From contig QOPV01000003.1 of NCBI GenBank assembly GCA_003331265.1, positions 18,877 to 82,876 of the forward strand: 64,000 nt of DNA. Reading direction: 5' to 3'. The notes beneath the pieces are model-generated. The model did no database searches, was not told the DNA's origin, and worked only from the letters and a program-made list of their open reading frames with translations. This DNA is from Cryomorphaceae bacterium. Lineage in GTDB: Bacteria > Bacteroidota > Bacteroidia > Flavobacteriales > Flavobacteriaceae. The translations under genes were made by a program, and so were the position numbers. This document shows, piece after piece, positions 44,990 to 54,311 of the stretch. How positions within the stretch are numbered: position 1 is the first letter of the stretch; every line of letters begins with the position of its first letter.

Positions 44990-46078
44990 ATGAAAGAGAA
45001 CCTTAATCATCTTTTAAAATATTTTTCAACTTTATTTATAATTATTTGTTGTAATGTTCTTTTTTCTCAATCCAGTAGCGATGTTTTTACTGTTGTTTTA
45101 GATGCTGGTCATGGGGGAAAAGATCCTGGTAACAGAGGAAATGGTTATTATGAAAAAAATATTGCACTTTCGATAGCTCTTCAAGTTGGATCGGAATTAG
45201 AAAAAAAAAATGATATTAGGGTTATATACACTAGAAAAACAGATGTTTTTGTTAATCTTTTTAAAAGAGCTGAAATTGCTAATAAAGCTAAAGCAGATTT
45301 ATTTATATCAATACACTGTGATGCTCACAACTCCAACGCTTACGGTGCAGGTACTTTTGTTTTAGGCTTACATGCTAATCAAAGAAATTTTGAAATTGCT
45401 AAAAAAGAAAACTCAGTTATTTTTAAAGAGGAGAATTACGAACAGAAATACGGAGGTTTTAACCCTAATAATCCAGAATCTGTTATAAGTTTAGTTTTAA
45501 TGCAAGAAGAATATCTTGATCAAAGTATTAAAGCTGCAAATTTAATTCAAGAATTTTTCACAAAAAATTTAAAAAGAAAAAACAGAACTGTTAAACAAGC
45601 TGGCTTTATTGTTCTTAAATACACCTATATGCCTAGTGTTTTAGTTGAAACAGGTTTTTTGACTAATAAAAATGAAGGTAAATATTTAAATTCCAAAAAA
45701 GGTCAAACAGAAATGTCTACTACAATAGCTGATGCAATAGTTAAATATAAAAATACTATTTCAGATTCTTTTTCGGACGTTTCCTCTGATATCGTTCCTG
45801 AAAATAATCCAAACAATACCTATTTAAAGATTCAGATTACATCTGGATCAAAGTCCTTAGAGTTAAAATCATATAATTTTAAAGGATTAAATCAATTGAG
45901 TTTTTCCAGATCTGGAAATATTTATAAGTATTTTTTTGAGAACACTAACAGTTTTAATCAAGCAAAAAAATTCCTTGACAAAGCCAAGCTATCAGGTTTT
46001 AAAGATGCAATAATTGTTGCTTTTAATAATGGCCAAAGAATTACAATGGATGAGTTTTTTAAATTAAGTACTAATTAA
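44990..46078 (+). CDS. N-acetylmuramoyl-L-alanine amidase (Amidase_3), exported
   Basis: This is a zinc amidase that cuts the amide bond between muramic acid and the peptide stem during cell separation and wall remodelling. Signal sequence: residues 1 to about 27 (NVLFSQ). Catalytic domain: VVLDAGHGGKDPGNRG (zinc His), YEKNIALSIALQVG (zinc Glu), DLFISIHCDAHN (zinc His) and PSVLVETGFLTN (catalytic Glu). Residues about 270-362 look like a SPOR-type domain (YLKIQITSGSKSLEL ... SFNQAKKFLDKAKLSGFKDAIIVAF), which would target septal glycan. It is divergent from lptD; the MCE gene follows 54 bases later. Confidence 0.93.
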   Translation: MKENLNHLLKYFSTLFIIICCNVLFSQSSSDVFTVVLDAGHGGKDPGNRGNGYYEKNIALSIALQVGSELEKKNDIRVIYTRKTDVFVNLFKRAEIANKAKADLFISIHCDAHNSNAYGAGTFVLGLHANQRNFEIAKKENSVIFKEENYEQKYGGFNPNNPESVISLVLMQEEYLDQSIKAANLIQEFFTKNLKRKNRTVKQAGFIVLKYTYMPSVLVETGFLTNKNEGKYLNSKKGQTEMSTTIADAIVKYKNTISDSFSDVSSDIVPENNPNNTYLKIQITSGSKSLELKSYNFKGLNQLSFSRSGNIYKYFFENTNSFNQAKKFLDKAKLSGFKDAIIVAFNNGQRITMDEFFKLSTN

Positions 46079-46132
46079 CGTAAATGAACAATTATTCATA
46101 ACTTTGATTTTAATTAATATAAATCTGGAATT

Positions 46133-47065
46133 TTGAAGATTAATAATGAATTTAAGACTGGTGTTCTAGTTATTTTAGGAATAGGTTTGTTTGTTTTTGG
46201 ATTTAGCTATTTAAAATCAAACGACATTTTTGTTAGTGACAGAACATTTTACGCTGTATATTCTGATGTTGAGGGAGTTGTTAATGGCACCCCAGTGACT
46301 GTAAACGGTCTTCCTGTTGGAAATATACAAAACATATCTTTTTTTGAAGGAAATAGTTTATTAGTAAAATTTAGAGTTGAAAATGATATTGAATTTTCTA
46401 TAAATAGTATAGCTCAAATCTATGAAACAGGCCTTATTGGTGGTAAAGCACTTGCTATTATTCCCTCAAAAGACAAATCTAGAGCAGCTGTTTCTAATGA
46501 CACATTAAAATCTGCTATCGCACCTGGTTTAACGGATTTAGTAAATAAAAAGATTACTAACCTTCAAGACAAGATTGAGTCTATGGTAATGAGTGCTGAT
46601 TCGGTTTTATATAAAATAAACAGAGTATTTGACGACTCTACAAGATCAAATTTACGAAAAAGTGTTTCCGATTTTAATCTTACTATTGGTGAATTAAAAG
46701 AAACTTCTTCTATGATTAAAACGATAGTTCAATCAAATAAATCAAGTGTTGATGTAACCATTAGTAATGTTTCTAAAATTTCAAATGATTTATCTAAAAT
46801 ATCTTCCTCATTAAATAATGGAAGTTTAGACAGTACATTGGCTAATTTCAAAAAGTCTTCTGAGGATCTTTCAATAATATTAAAAGACATGAATAGAGGC
46901 GAAGGGACTATTTCAAAATTGATAACAAACGATTCATTATTTAATAATTTAAATAACGCCTCAAAATCAATTGACTTATTACTTGAGGATATAAGATTAA
47001 ATCCCAAGAGATATATTCATTTTTCAGTTTTTGGAAAAAAAAATAAACCATACGAATCAAAATAA
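46133..47065 (+). CDS. MCE-family (MlaD-like) lipid-transport protein
   Basis: MCE proteins form hexameric channels for lipids between the two membranes. The start is TTG, followed by KINNEFKTGVLVILGIGLFVFGFSYL, the usual single N-terminal anchor. The MCE domain is visible at residues about 38-110 (TFYAVYSDVEGVVNGTPVTVNGLPVGNIQNI ... GLIGGKALAIIPS). A long helical or coiled-coil tail follows (NKKITNLQDKIESMVMSADS ...). No ABC ATPase or permease gene is adjacent in this window. It is positioned after the amidase, an arrangement that may be an operon. Confidence 0.92.
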   Translation: MKINNEFKTGVLVILGIGLFVFGFSYLKSNDIFVSDRTFYAVYSDVEGVVNGTPVTVNGLPVGNIQNISFFEGNSLLVKFRVENDIEFSINSIAQIYETGLIGGKALAIIPSKDKSRAAVSNDTLKSAIAPGLTDLVNKKITNLQDKIESMVMSADSVLYKINRVFDDSTRSNLRKSVSDFNLTIGELKETSSMIKTIVQSNKSSVDVTISNVSKISNDLSKISSSLNNGSLDSTLANFKKSSEDLSIILKDMNRGEGTISKLITNDSLFNNLNNASKSIDLLLEDIRLNPKRYIHFSVFGKKNKPYESK

Positions 47066-47070
47066 ATTTA

Positions 47071-47102
47071 TTATGCGTGCATAACAAATTTTTATATTTT
47101 TG
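47071..47102 (+). promoter_or_regulatory. Palindrome TTATGC-GT-GCATAA and -7 box upstream of Fe-S operon
   Basis: TTATGCGTGCATAA (47071-47084) is an inverted repeat with a 2-base centre, followed by TATTTTTG (47095-47102), a TAnnTTTG match 25 bases before the TTG start at 47128. It could be an operator next to the promoter of the Fe-S operon. Confidence 0.4.
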
Positions 47103-47127
47103 TTTTAATTAATTTGATAAGTATTAA

Positions 47128-48471
47128 TTGCTAATTTATTTGACTACCTACATTCCAAATATAATTTTCTTTATTCTTTTTACTAGTACTATTTATTTGT
47201 TCTCTAGTAATGTTAGAAAAATATATAGAAATATTAATTTGGGTATCTCAGTCGATAGATCTGATAAAAAGAGGCAAAGGTGGATACAAATGTTGAGAAT
47301 TGCATTTGGACAATCTAAAATGATAGATAAGCCTATAGTTGGAATTTTACATCTAGTTGTTTATGTAGGTTTTTTAGTAATTAATATAGAATTATTAGAA
47401 ATCTTGTTTGATGGTTTTTTTGGAACCCATAGAGTTTTTGCCCCTTACTTAGGTTCTTTTTATGATTTTTTGATCGGTTTTTTTGAGATTTTCGCTCTTT
47501 TAGTCATTATTTCGGTAATATTCTTTTGGACGAGAAGAAATGTTTTAAAAATTAAACGTTTTTTGAGTAATGAAATGAAAGGATGGCCTAAAAGTGATGC
47601 CAATTTAATTCTTTACATTGAAATAATTCTGATGAGCTTGTTTCTAACTATGAATGGTTCAGATTTCTGGTTACAGATCAATAGCTCAGACCCCGATTAT
47701 ATCTCTGCGGGATCTTTCCCTATTAGTCAGTTTTTGTTACCTCTATTTGATAGTTTTTCAATTAATACAGTTGTCATTATTGAAAGAACAGCGTGGTGGT
47801 TACACATTACAGGTATTTTCTTTTTTTTAAATTATTTATATTATTCCAAACACCTTCATATTTTATTGGCTTTTCCAAACACCTACTTTGCTAATCTTGA
47901 ATCTAAGGGTAAGTTATCAAATTTAGAATCCGTAACTAAAGAAGTTAAAATGATGTTAGATCCTAGTATAGATCCATTTGCTAATGCTTCAACTGATCAG
48001 GTAATTCCTAAATTTGGAGCTTCAGATATTTTTGATCTTTCAAAAATTCAATTATTAAATTCATATACCTGTACAGAATGTGGACGATGTACCAGCGAAT
48101 GTCCAGCTAATCAAACAGGAAAAAAATTATCTCCTAGAAAAATAATGATGGACACAAGAGATAGATTAGAAGAGGTCGGACGAAATATAGATGAAAATAA
48201 TGGTGATTTTAAATCTGATGGAAAACAGTTGATAGAAAACTATGTGTCATCTGAAGAAATTTGGGCTTGTACGTCTTGTAATGCTTGTGTAGAGGCATGT
48301 CCAATAGGGATCGATCCTCTTTCAATAATAATGGATATGAGAAGGTATATGGTTATGGAAAAATCAGCTGCGCCTTCTGAGTTAAATAACATGATGACAA
48401 ATATTGAAAATAATGGCGCCCCATGGCCTTTTAATCAAATGGATAAATTAAATTGGAAAAACGAATTATAA
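47128..48471 (+). CDS. Membrane Fe-S oxidoreductase (4Fe-4S dicluster, HdrC/NarI-like)
   Basis: The N-terminal half has about five helices (IPNIIFFILFTSTIYLF, IVGILHLVVYVGFLVI, FFEIFALLVIISVIFFW and others), and the C-terminal half holds two 4Fe-4S motifs: CTECGRCTSECPANQTG and CTSCNACVEACPIGID. This is the electron-transfer subunit type found with CCG-domain partners (heterodisulfide-reductase-like). The gene encoding such a partner (48936) lies two genes downstream, and together they probably move electrons between membrane quinones and an unknown acceptor. The start is TTG, with a possible second TTG at 47140. It is the first gene of a four-gene operon. Confidence 0.9.
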   Translation: MLIYLTTYIPNIIFFILFTSTIYLFSSNVRKIYRNINLGISVDRSDKKRQRWIQMLRIAFGQSKMIDKPIVGILHLVVYVGFLVINIELLEILFDGFFGTHRVFAPYLGSFYDFLIGFFEIFALLVIISVIFFWTRRNVLKIKRFLSNEMKGWPKSDANLILYIEIILMSLFLTMNGSDFWLQINSSDPDYISAGSFPISQFLLPLFDSFSINTVVIIERTAWWLHITGIFFFLNYLYYSKHLHILLAFPNTYFANLESKGKLSNLESVTKEVKMMLDPSIDPFANASTDQVIPKFGASDIFDLSKIQLLNSYTCTECGRCTSECPANQTGKKLSPRKIMMDTRDRLEEVGRNIDENNGDFKSDGKQLIENYVSSEEIWACTSCNACVEACPIGIDPLSIIMDMRRYMVMEKSAAPSELNNMMTNIENNGAPWPFNQMDKLNWKNEL

Positions 48472-48486
48472 ACTAAAATTATTTTA

Positions 48487-48933
48487 ATGAAAAAAGAAGA
48501 AGTTGACAAAATTTTGAGTGAAAAAATTGAAGATGGTGAACACATTAGCCCTGTACTTCCTGATGGAATAAAAAACTATTTAATAGATATTGATGGTACT
48601 ATATGTGATGATATTCCTAATGAAGAACCTGAAAGAATGGCTACTGCAAATTTATATCCTGACGCATTAAAGACGCTTAATAAATGGTATGATCAGGGTC
48701 ACGTTATTTGTTTTTTCACATCAAGAACTGAAGATCACAGACAGGTTACTGAAGACTGGTTAAATAAACATGGTTTTAAGTTTCATAGCATGGTAATGGG
48801 AAAACCAAGAGGGGGTAATTATCATTGGGTAGATAATCATCTAGTTAAGGCTACAAGATATAATGGTAAGTTCACCGACCTTGTGGAAAAAGAAGTAACT
48901 ATTGAAGTATTTGATGATGGTCAGCATGATTAA
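48487..48933 (+). CDS. HAD-superfamily phosphatase-like protein inside the Fe-S operon
   Basis: The HAD motif I is YLIDIDGTICDDIP (DxDGT), motif II is CFFTSRTEDHR (Thr/Ser), and a later lysine and acidic motif may be in MGKPRGGNYHWVDNHL. It lacks a large cap domain (148 residues). Related proteins are often mislabelled phosphoheptose isomerase, for which there is no motif support here. The gene lies between the two Fe-S subunits with gaps of 15 and 2 bases, so it is expressed with them. The phosphorylated substrate is unknown. Confidence 0.85.
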   Translation: MKKEEVDKILSEKIEDGEHISPVLPDGIKNYLIDIDGTICDDIPNEEPERMATANLYPDALKTLNKWYDQGHVICFFTSRTEDHRQVTEDWLNKHGFKFHSMVMGKPRGGNYHWVDNHLVKATRYNGKFTDLVEKEVTIEVFDDGQHD

Positions 48934-48935
48934 TT

Positions 48936-49724
48936 ATGAATAATATACAGATTAATACTTTTGCGGATTTGTTAACACAAGGAAAAACACCTGAAATTCT
49001 TTTTTGGGTTGGATGTGCTGGTAGTTTTGATGAAAGGGCAAAAAAAATAACTAAGGCTTTTGCTAAAATTCTTACTCAAGCTGACGTTTCTTTTGCTGTT
49101 CTTGGTTCTGAGGAAGGATGTACTGGAGATCCTGCAAAAAGAGCTGGAAATGAATTTTTATTTCAAATGCAGGCATTAACTAATATTGAAGTCTTAAATG
49201 GATATAATATTAAAAAAATTGTCACTACATGTCCCCATTGTTTTAATACATTAAAAAATGAGTATCCTGAACTTGGAGGTAATTATAAAGTTCTTCATCA
49301 TACGCAGTTTATAAGATCATTGTTGAAAGAAGGTAGGTTGAGTGTAAGTGGTGGAACGTTTAAAGGCAAGAGAATTACTTTTCATGACCCTTGTTATCTT
49401 GGAAGAGCAAATAATGTTTATGAAGCTCCAAGAGAAGTTTTAGAAAAATTAGATGCTCAACTTTCAGAAATGAAAAGTTGTAAGCAAAAAGGATTGTGTT
49501 GTGGGGCAGGAGGAGCGCAAATGTTTAAAGAAGCAGAACCTGGGAATCAAGAAGTAAATATTAAGAGAACAGAAGAAGCCCTAGATACAAAGCCTGATAT
49601 TATTGCTGCTGGTTGTCCGTTTTGCAACACTATGCTGAGCGATGGTATTAAAAACAAAAAGAAAGAAGATGAAGTCATTGTTTTAGATATCGCTGAGTTA
49701 ATAAATCAAGCATCCGATTTATGA
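48936..49724 (+). CDS. CCG-domain Fe-S oxidoreductase subunit (HdrB/GlpC-like)
   Basis: This cytoplasmic subunit has two cysteine-rich CCG-type domains: FWVGCAGSFDERAKK with TCPHCFNTLKNEYP, and FHDPCYLGRANNVYEAPR with KGLCCGAGGAQMF and AAGCPFCNTML. These bind a 4Fe-4S cluster and form the active part of heterodisulfide reductase B, GlpC and LutA-like proteins. It is the partner of the membrane Fe-S protein at 47128. It overlaps the next gene by 4 bases (ATGA). The natural substrate cannot be inferred. Confidence 0.92.
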   Translation: MNNIQINTFADLLTQGKTPEILFWVGCAGSFDERAKKITKAFAKILTQADVSFAVLGSEEGCTGDPAKRAGNEFLFQMQALTNIEVLNGYNIKKIVTTCPHCFNTLKNEYPELGGNYKVLHHTQFIRSLLKEGRLSVSGGTFKGKRITFHDPCYLGRANNVYEAPREVLEKLDAQLSEMKSCKQKGLCCGAGGAQMFKEAEPGNQEVNIKRTEEALDTKPDIIAAGCPFCNTMLSDGIKNKKKEDEVIVLDIAELINQASDL

Positions 49725-50209
49725 TAATTCCATTTTCTAAAATAGACAGGAGTTCTAGAGTGTGGATATACCAGTCCAATAGAAAATTTATTGATGACGA
49801 ACTGACAGATATTAAACAATCATTAACTGTCTTTTTAAGTGATTGGACTGCGCATGGAGCTCAACTTCAAACGTCTTTTCAAATAAAATACAATAGATTT
49901 ATAATAGTCGCCTTAAATGAGTCTAGTAATGAGGCTTCAGGATGTTCAATAGATAAGTGTGTTCACTTCATTCAAGAAATAGAATCTAAGTACAATGTAA
50001 TCCTTCTTGATAAAATGAATATATCTTTTAAGCAGGGTGAATTTGTCACCTATAAATCTATAAATGAATTTAAAGATTTAGTTAAAAATAAATCTGTTTC
50101 TAAAAAAACTATAGTTTTTAATAATCTAGTGCTAGATATTGATGATTTTATTAAAAACTGGGAAGTTCCCGCTGAAAAAAGTTGGCATGCACGTTTTTTT
50201 AACGGTTAG
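49721..50209 (+). CDS. Conserved hypothetical protein, last gene of Fe-S operon
   Basis: This 162-residue cytoplasmic protein begins MIIPFSKIDRSSRVWIYQSN. I recall homologs annotated as ABC transporter ATPase in flavobacteria, but there is no Walker A or B motif, so that label is not justified. Noticeable features are FLSDWTAHGAQLQTSFQIKYNRFIIVALNE, ASGCSIDKCVHFIQEIESKY, and a C-terminal tryptophan-rich ending PAEKSWHARFF. It is translationally coupled to the CCG-domain gene (4-base overlap). A role tied to the Fe-S oxidoreductase is likely but undefined. Confidence 0.8.
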   Translation: MIIPFSKIDRSSRVWIYQSNRKFIDDELTDIKQSLTVFLSDWTAHGAQLQTSFQIKYNRFIIVALNESSNEASGCSIDKCVHFIQEIESKYNVILLDKMNISFKQGEFVTYKSINEFKDLVKNKSVSKKTIVFNNLVLDIDDFIKNWEVPAEKSWHARFFNG

Positions 50210-50280
50210 TTATAGGGTATTCATCTAAAAATTTAAGAATTTAAAAATTAAAATAATAAATTAGAATATATATTTAAGCG

Positions 50281-52638
50281 ATGAAACATTCTTTATTAAT
50301 TTTATTAACATCACTATATTTTAATTCCATATACACTCAAAATCCTTTAATTACGTCTGATTACGAAGATCAAAAAATTTGGGTTGATAGTGTGTATAAT
50401 AGTTTAACTATTGATCAAAAAATAGGGCAGTTATTTACAATTTGGGTTGCAACAAAAGAGGGGTCTGAAAAGATGGATGAAGTTGCTGAAATTATAAATA
50501 AAAATCATCTAGGAGGATTGATTTTTTCACTTGGAAACGTCAAAGATCAAGCTATCGCTACCAACAGATTTCAATCTATATCTAAAGTTCCCTTATTAAT
50601 TGGAATGGATGCTGAGTGGGGTGTAGGAATGCGATTAGACGATGCTTTTTCTTATCCTTTTAATATGACTCTTGGTGCGATCGAAGATAATAGTTTAATT
50701 TACAAGGTTGGAGAAAGAATAGGTATTCACGCTAAAAGATTAGGAGTGCATATAAACTTTTCACCGGTTGTAGATATTAATACCAATCCGAACAATCCTG
50801 TTATTGGTAGTAGATCGTTTGGAGAAAATAAGTTTAACGTTACCAATAAATCAATTGCTTATTTAAAGGGAATGCAAAGCCAAGGAGTAATGGGTTCAGC
50901 TAAACATTTTCCTGGTCATGGAGACACATCTCAAGATTCACACAAAACTCTTCCAACAGTTAATTTTAGTTCTAAAAGAATTAATGAGGTGGAGCTTTAT
51001 CCTTTTAAAGAATTGATAAAAAACAACCTGTCAAGTGTTATGGTTGCTCATATGGAGGTTCCCTCATTAGAAAAAAAGGTAAAATTACCTTCTACACTTT
51101 CCAAGAATATTGTTACAAAAATTTTAAAAAAGAAATTAAAATTTGATGGATTGGTCATAACAGATGCTATGGATATGAAAGGGGTAGTAGATTTTTATAA
51201 GAATGAATCTGCAGATGTCGCGGCCCTTTTGGCTGGTAATGATTTGCTATTGATGCCAGATGATTTAGACAAAAGTACAGAAAGTATTAAAAAAGCATTA
51301 AATGATGGAGTTTTAGATCAGAATAGACTTTCCTATTCTGTCAAGAAAATTTTAATGGCTAAATATAAAGCTGGATTACACATTCCCTCTAAAATTAGTG
51401 TAAATAATTTGAAACAGGATATGAACTCTGAGGAAGATAAAGCTTTATTTGACGAGTTAACAAAACAATCAATAACAGTTATTAAAAATGATGATCAAAT
51501 TTTACCGATTAGGGATCTTTCAAAAAAAATAGCTTATTTAAAGATGGGTGATTCTGATTCAAATGAATTTTTTCAAATGCTAAATCATTACACTAAAGTC
51601 GATTTAATGAATAATGATAGCGATATTTTAAGTTTTATAAAATCTTACGATTACGTAATTGTTGGTCTTCATAAATCTGATAAAACTCCTTTTGAGTCGT
51701 ATAAATTTAGTTCAGTTGAAAAAAACACATTAGAGCTTATTTCAAAATCCTCTAAAGTTATTTTAAGTGTATTCTCTAAACCATATGCACTAATGGATAT
51801 TGATCTAAAAAATATTTCTTCGATAGTTATTCCTTATCAAAACAATATTGTCGCCCAAAAAAAATCAGCTCAAATAATTTTTGGGGCAATAGGTTCCAAA
51901 GGTTCTTTGCCTGTGTCAATAAATAAAGCATATCCCCTAGGAACATCTATAAAAACAAAACCTTTAAAAAGATTAAGTTACGGACACCCCCTTAATCAAG
52001 GTTTTGATATTAAAAAGTTAAATAAAATTGATTCTATAGCCGAGTTTGCTATTAGTAAAAAAATGATTCCTGGAGCACAAATTTTAGTAGCTAAAAACGG
52101 AGAGGTGGTCTATAATAAGTTTTTTGGATATAAAACATACGATTACAAAGAAAAAATTAAATGGAATGATATGTATGATTTAGCTTCTTTAACTAAAATT
52201 CTTTCTACAGTTCCATTAATGATGAGTGAATATGAAAAAGGAAATCTTAATTTAGAAACAACATTATCAGATTTGTTTCCAACACAAGACTTAAATGATA
52301 AATCGAGTTTAACTATCAAAGAAATGTTCTCGCACCAATCAGGACTTTTTCCTTGGATTCCGTTTTATAAAAAAACGATCGATAGTGTCACAAGTAAACC
52401 ATTAAATAGGTGGTATAAATCAACTATGGCAAAGGGTTTTAATATTGAAGTAAATGATAAGTTATTTTTAAAAGATAGTTTCTTAGATTCAATTAGTTCA
52501 GGAATTTTAAAAAGTGAGCTTTTCGAAGAGAAATCTTACGTCTACAGCGATTTACCTTATTATTTTATGAAATCATTTTTAGAGAATAATAACGCTGATT
52601 TAGATTTTCAGTTAAAAAAAAAATTCTTTTTAAACTAG
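50281..52638 (+). CDS. NagZ-type GH3 glycosidase fused to beta-lactamase-like domain (N-terminal part, frameshifted)
   Basis: Exported protein (signal MKHSLLILLTSLYFNSIYTQ). Residues about 30-370 are a GH3 domain with the NagZ signature AKHFPGHGDTSQDSHKTLP (His of the Asp-His dyad) and the nucleophile motif VITDAMDMKG, implying beta-N-acetylglucosaminidase action on wall fragments. Residues about 400-570 resemble the GH3 C-terminal domain. From about 590 a serine beta-lactamase-like domain begins, with DLASLTKILS (SxxK) and YVYSDLPYYF (Y-x-N region). The frame ends early at a ten-A run (52614-52623), and the rest of the domain continues in another frame. The intact product would have about 963 residues. 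Confidence 0.88.
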   Translation: MKHSLLILLTSLYFNSIYTQNPLITSDYEDQKIWVDSVYNSLTIDQKIGQLFTIWVATKEGSEKMDEVAEIINKNHLGGLIFSLGNVKDQAIATNRFQSISKVPLLIGMDAEWGVGMRLDDAFSYPFNMTLGAIEDNSLIYKVGERIGIHAKRLGVHINFSPVVDINTNPNNPVIGSRSFGENKFNVTNKSIAYLKGMQSQGVMGSAKHFPGHGDTSQDSHKTLPTVNFSSKRINEVELYPFKELIKNNLSSVMVAHMEVPSLEKKVKLPSTLSKNIVTKILKKKLKFDGLVITDAMDMKGVVDFYKNESADVAALLAGNDLLLMPDDLDKSTESIKKALNDGVLDQNRLSYSVKKILMAKYKAGLHIPSKISVNNLKQDMNSEEDKALFDELTKQSITVIKNDDQILPIRDLSKKIAYLKMGDSDSNEFFQMLNHYTKVDLMNNDSDILSFIKSYDYVIVGLHKSDKTPFESYKFSSVEKNTLELISKSSKVILSVFSKPYALMDIDLKNISSIVIPYQNNIVAQKKSAQIIFGAIGSKGSLPVSINKAYPLGTSIKTKPLKRLSYGHPLNQGFDIKKLNKIDSIAEFAISKKMIPGAQILVAKNGEVVYNKFFGYKTYDYKEKIKWNDMYDLASLTKILSTVPLMMSEYEKGNLNLETTLSDLFPTQDLNDKSSLTIKEMFSHQSGLFPWIPFYKKTIDSVTSKPLNRWYKSTMAKGFNIEVNDKLFLKDSFLDSISSGILKSELFEEKSYVYSDLPYYFMKSFLENNNADLDFQLKKKFFLN

Positions 52639-53171
52639 GTGCTAACAATACCACTTACAATCCAACCAAATATTTTAATTTAAATAAAATTGTTCCGTCT
52701 GAAATTGATGAGTATTTCAGACATTCTATTCTTCATGGTTATGTCCATGATATGGGTGCTGCAATGCAAGGAGGTATTGGAGGACATGCTGGATTATTTT
52801 CAAATTCAAATGATGTAGCTAAAATAATGCAAATGTTTCTTCAGGGCGGATATTATGGAGGAATAAGATTTTTTAAGAATTCTACTGTAGAATACTTCAA
52901 TACTTGCTATTTTTGTAGTAGTAATAACAGGAGAGGTATAGGTTTCGACAAACCTCAGCTAGATGATAGTAAGCCAACTTGTGGATGTGTTCCGATGTCA
53001 AGCTTCGGTCATTCAGGTTTTACAGGAACTTATGCTTGGGCAGATCCAGAAAATAATATTATATATATATTTCTTTCAAACAGGACTTTTCCCTCAATGG
53101 ATAATAATTTGTTGTCTAAATTTGATATTAGAACTGAAATACAAAGTGTTATTTATGAATCATTTAATTAA
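52624..53171 (+). CDS. C-terminal part of the GH3/beta-lactamase-like protein, in shifted frame
   Basis: Directly after the ten-A run, one reading frame gives ILFKLGANNTTYNPTKYFNL ... HDMGAAMQGGIGGHAGLFSN and, near the end, MSSFGHSGFTGTYAWADPE, the beta-lactamase-family H-x-G-x-T-G motif that the N-terminal piece lacks. The track ORF (52752, MGAAMQGG) is only an internal start. One extra A would join both parts. So this is the 3' half of the 50281 gene, not an independent gene. The join could reflect a sequencing error, a recent mutation or slippage on the A run. bshA follows 9 bases later. Confidence 0.85.
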
Positions 53172-53180
53172 ATTTTACAA

Positions 53181-54311
53181 ATGAAAATTGCAATAGTTTG
53201 TTATCCAACATTTGGTGGAAGTGGAGTTTTAGCCACCGAACTAGGGATGTCTTTGTCCGAGCATGGCCATGAAGTGCATTTTATTGCATATGAACTTCCT
53301 GTGAGATTAAATAAATTAAATGAAAAATTATTTTTTCATAAAGTTAATGTTCCTGACTATCCTCTTTTCAATTTTCAACCTTATGAATTGGCGTTGTCAA
53401 CTAAACTGGTTGAAGTCATTAAATTACATTCTATTGAATTAATGCATGTGCATTATGCTATTCCTCATGCCTATGCGGCTTACATGGCAAAAAAGATGTT
53501 AGAAGACCAAGGTATACATGTTCCTATAGTAACTACTTTGCATGGTACGGATATAACTTTAGTCGGTAACCATCCTTTTTATAAAACAGCGGTAAATTTC
53601 AGCATAAATAAATCTGATATAGTTACTTGCGTATCAGCCAGTTTAAAGAGAGATACATTAGAAAAATTTGACATTAATAACGAAATTGAGTTAGTTCCTA
53701 ATTTTATAGATATTTCTAAATACATCCTACAACAAAAGAGATGTATTGTAGAAAATACAGAATCTAATAAAGTACCTATAATTACTCATGTAAGTAACTT
53801 TAGACCTGTTAAAAATATTAAGAATGTTGTACTAGTATTTAATAATATTCAAAAAGAAATACCATCAAAACTTCTGATGATAGGGGAGGGACCAGAAAAA
53901 GAAATGGCAGAACAACTTTGCAAAGAACTTTCTATTGAAAATAAAGTGGAATTTCTTGGGAATAGTAATCAAGTGGAAAAAAATCTGTGTCATTCTGATT
54001 TATTTTTACTCCCCTCAAATACTGAAAGCTTTGGCTTAGCAGCTTTAGAAGCAATGGCAAGTAAAGTGGCAGTAATCTCATCCGATGCAGGTGGATTATC
54101 TGAAATTAATATTCATGGAGAAACAGGGTATCTTACTAAACCAGATGATATCGAATTAATGTCTAAGTATGCTACATCAATCCTTAAAGATTCAAGTTTA
54201 TTGGAGAAATTTAAAAATAAAGCATTTAAAATGGCTAAAGCTTTTGATATCAACAACATAGTGCCAATCTATGAGAAAATATATAAGAGAGCTTTAAATA
54301 AGCTTAAATAG
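53181..54311 (+). CDS. bshA: N-acetyl-alpha-D-glucosaminyl L-malate synthase BshA
   Basis: BshA is a GT4 glycosyltransferase that joins N-acetylglucosamine to L-malate in the first step of bacillithiol synthesis. The N-terminus MKIAIVCYPTFGGSGVLATELG is the BshA hallmark (PTxGGSGVVAxELG). HVHYAIPHAYAAYMA, TLHGTDITLVG and the C-terminal LLPSNTESFGLAALEAMA (E-x7-E) are all present. The length of 376 residues is typical. bshB and bshC are not in this window. Its last 8 bases overlap the convergent Dabb lipoprotein gene. Confidence 0.96.
   Translation: MKIAIVCYPTFGGSGVLATELGMSLSEHGHEVHFIAYELPVRLNKLNEKLFFHKVNVPDYPLFNFQPYELALSTKLVEVIKLHSIELMHVHYAIPHAYAAYMAKKMLEDQGIHVPIVTTLHGTDITLVGNHPFYKTAVNFSINKSDIVTCVSASLKRDTLEKFDINNEIELVPNFIDISKYILQQKRCIVENTESNKVPIITHVSNFRPVKNIKNVVLVFNNIQKEIPSKLLMIGEGPEKEMAEQLCKELSIENKVEFLGNSNQVEKNLCHSDLFLLPSNTESFGLAALEAMASKVAVISSDAGGLSEINIHGETGYLTKPDDIELMSKYATSILKDSSLLEKFKNKAFKMAKAFDINNIVPIYEKIYKRALNKLK

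Noticed and set aside
49721-50209. Annotation as ABC transporter ATPase
   Set aside because: No Walker A, signature or Walker B motif is present in the 162 residues.
52752-53171. Independent 139-residue gene as listed in the ORF track
   Set aside because: It lacks an N-terminus and is the continuation of the beta-lactamase-like domain of the preceding gene after a frameshift at the A10 run.
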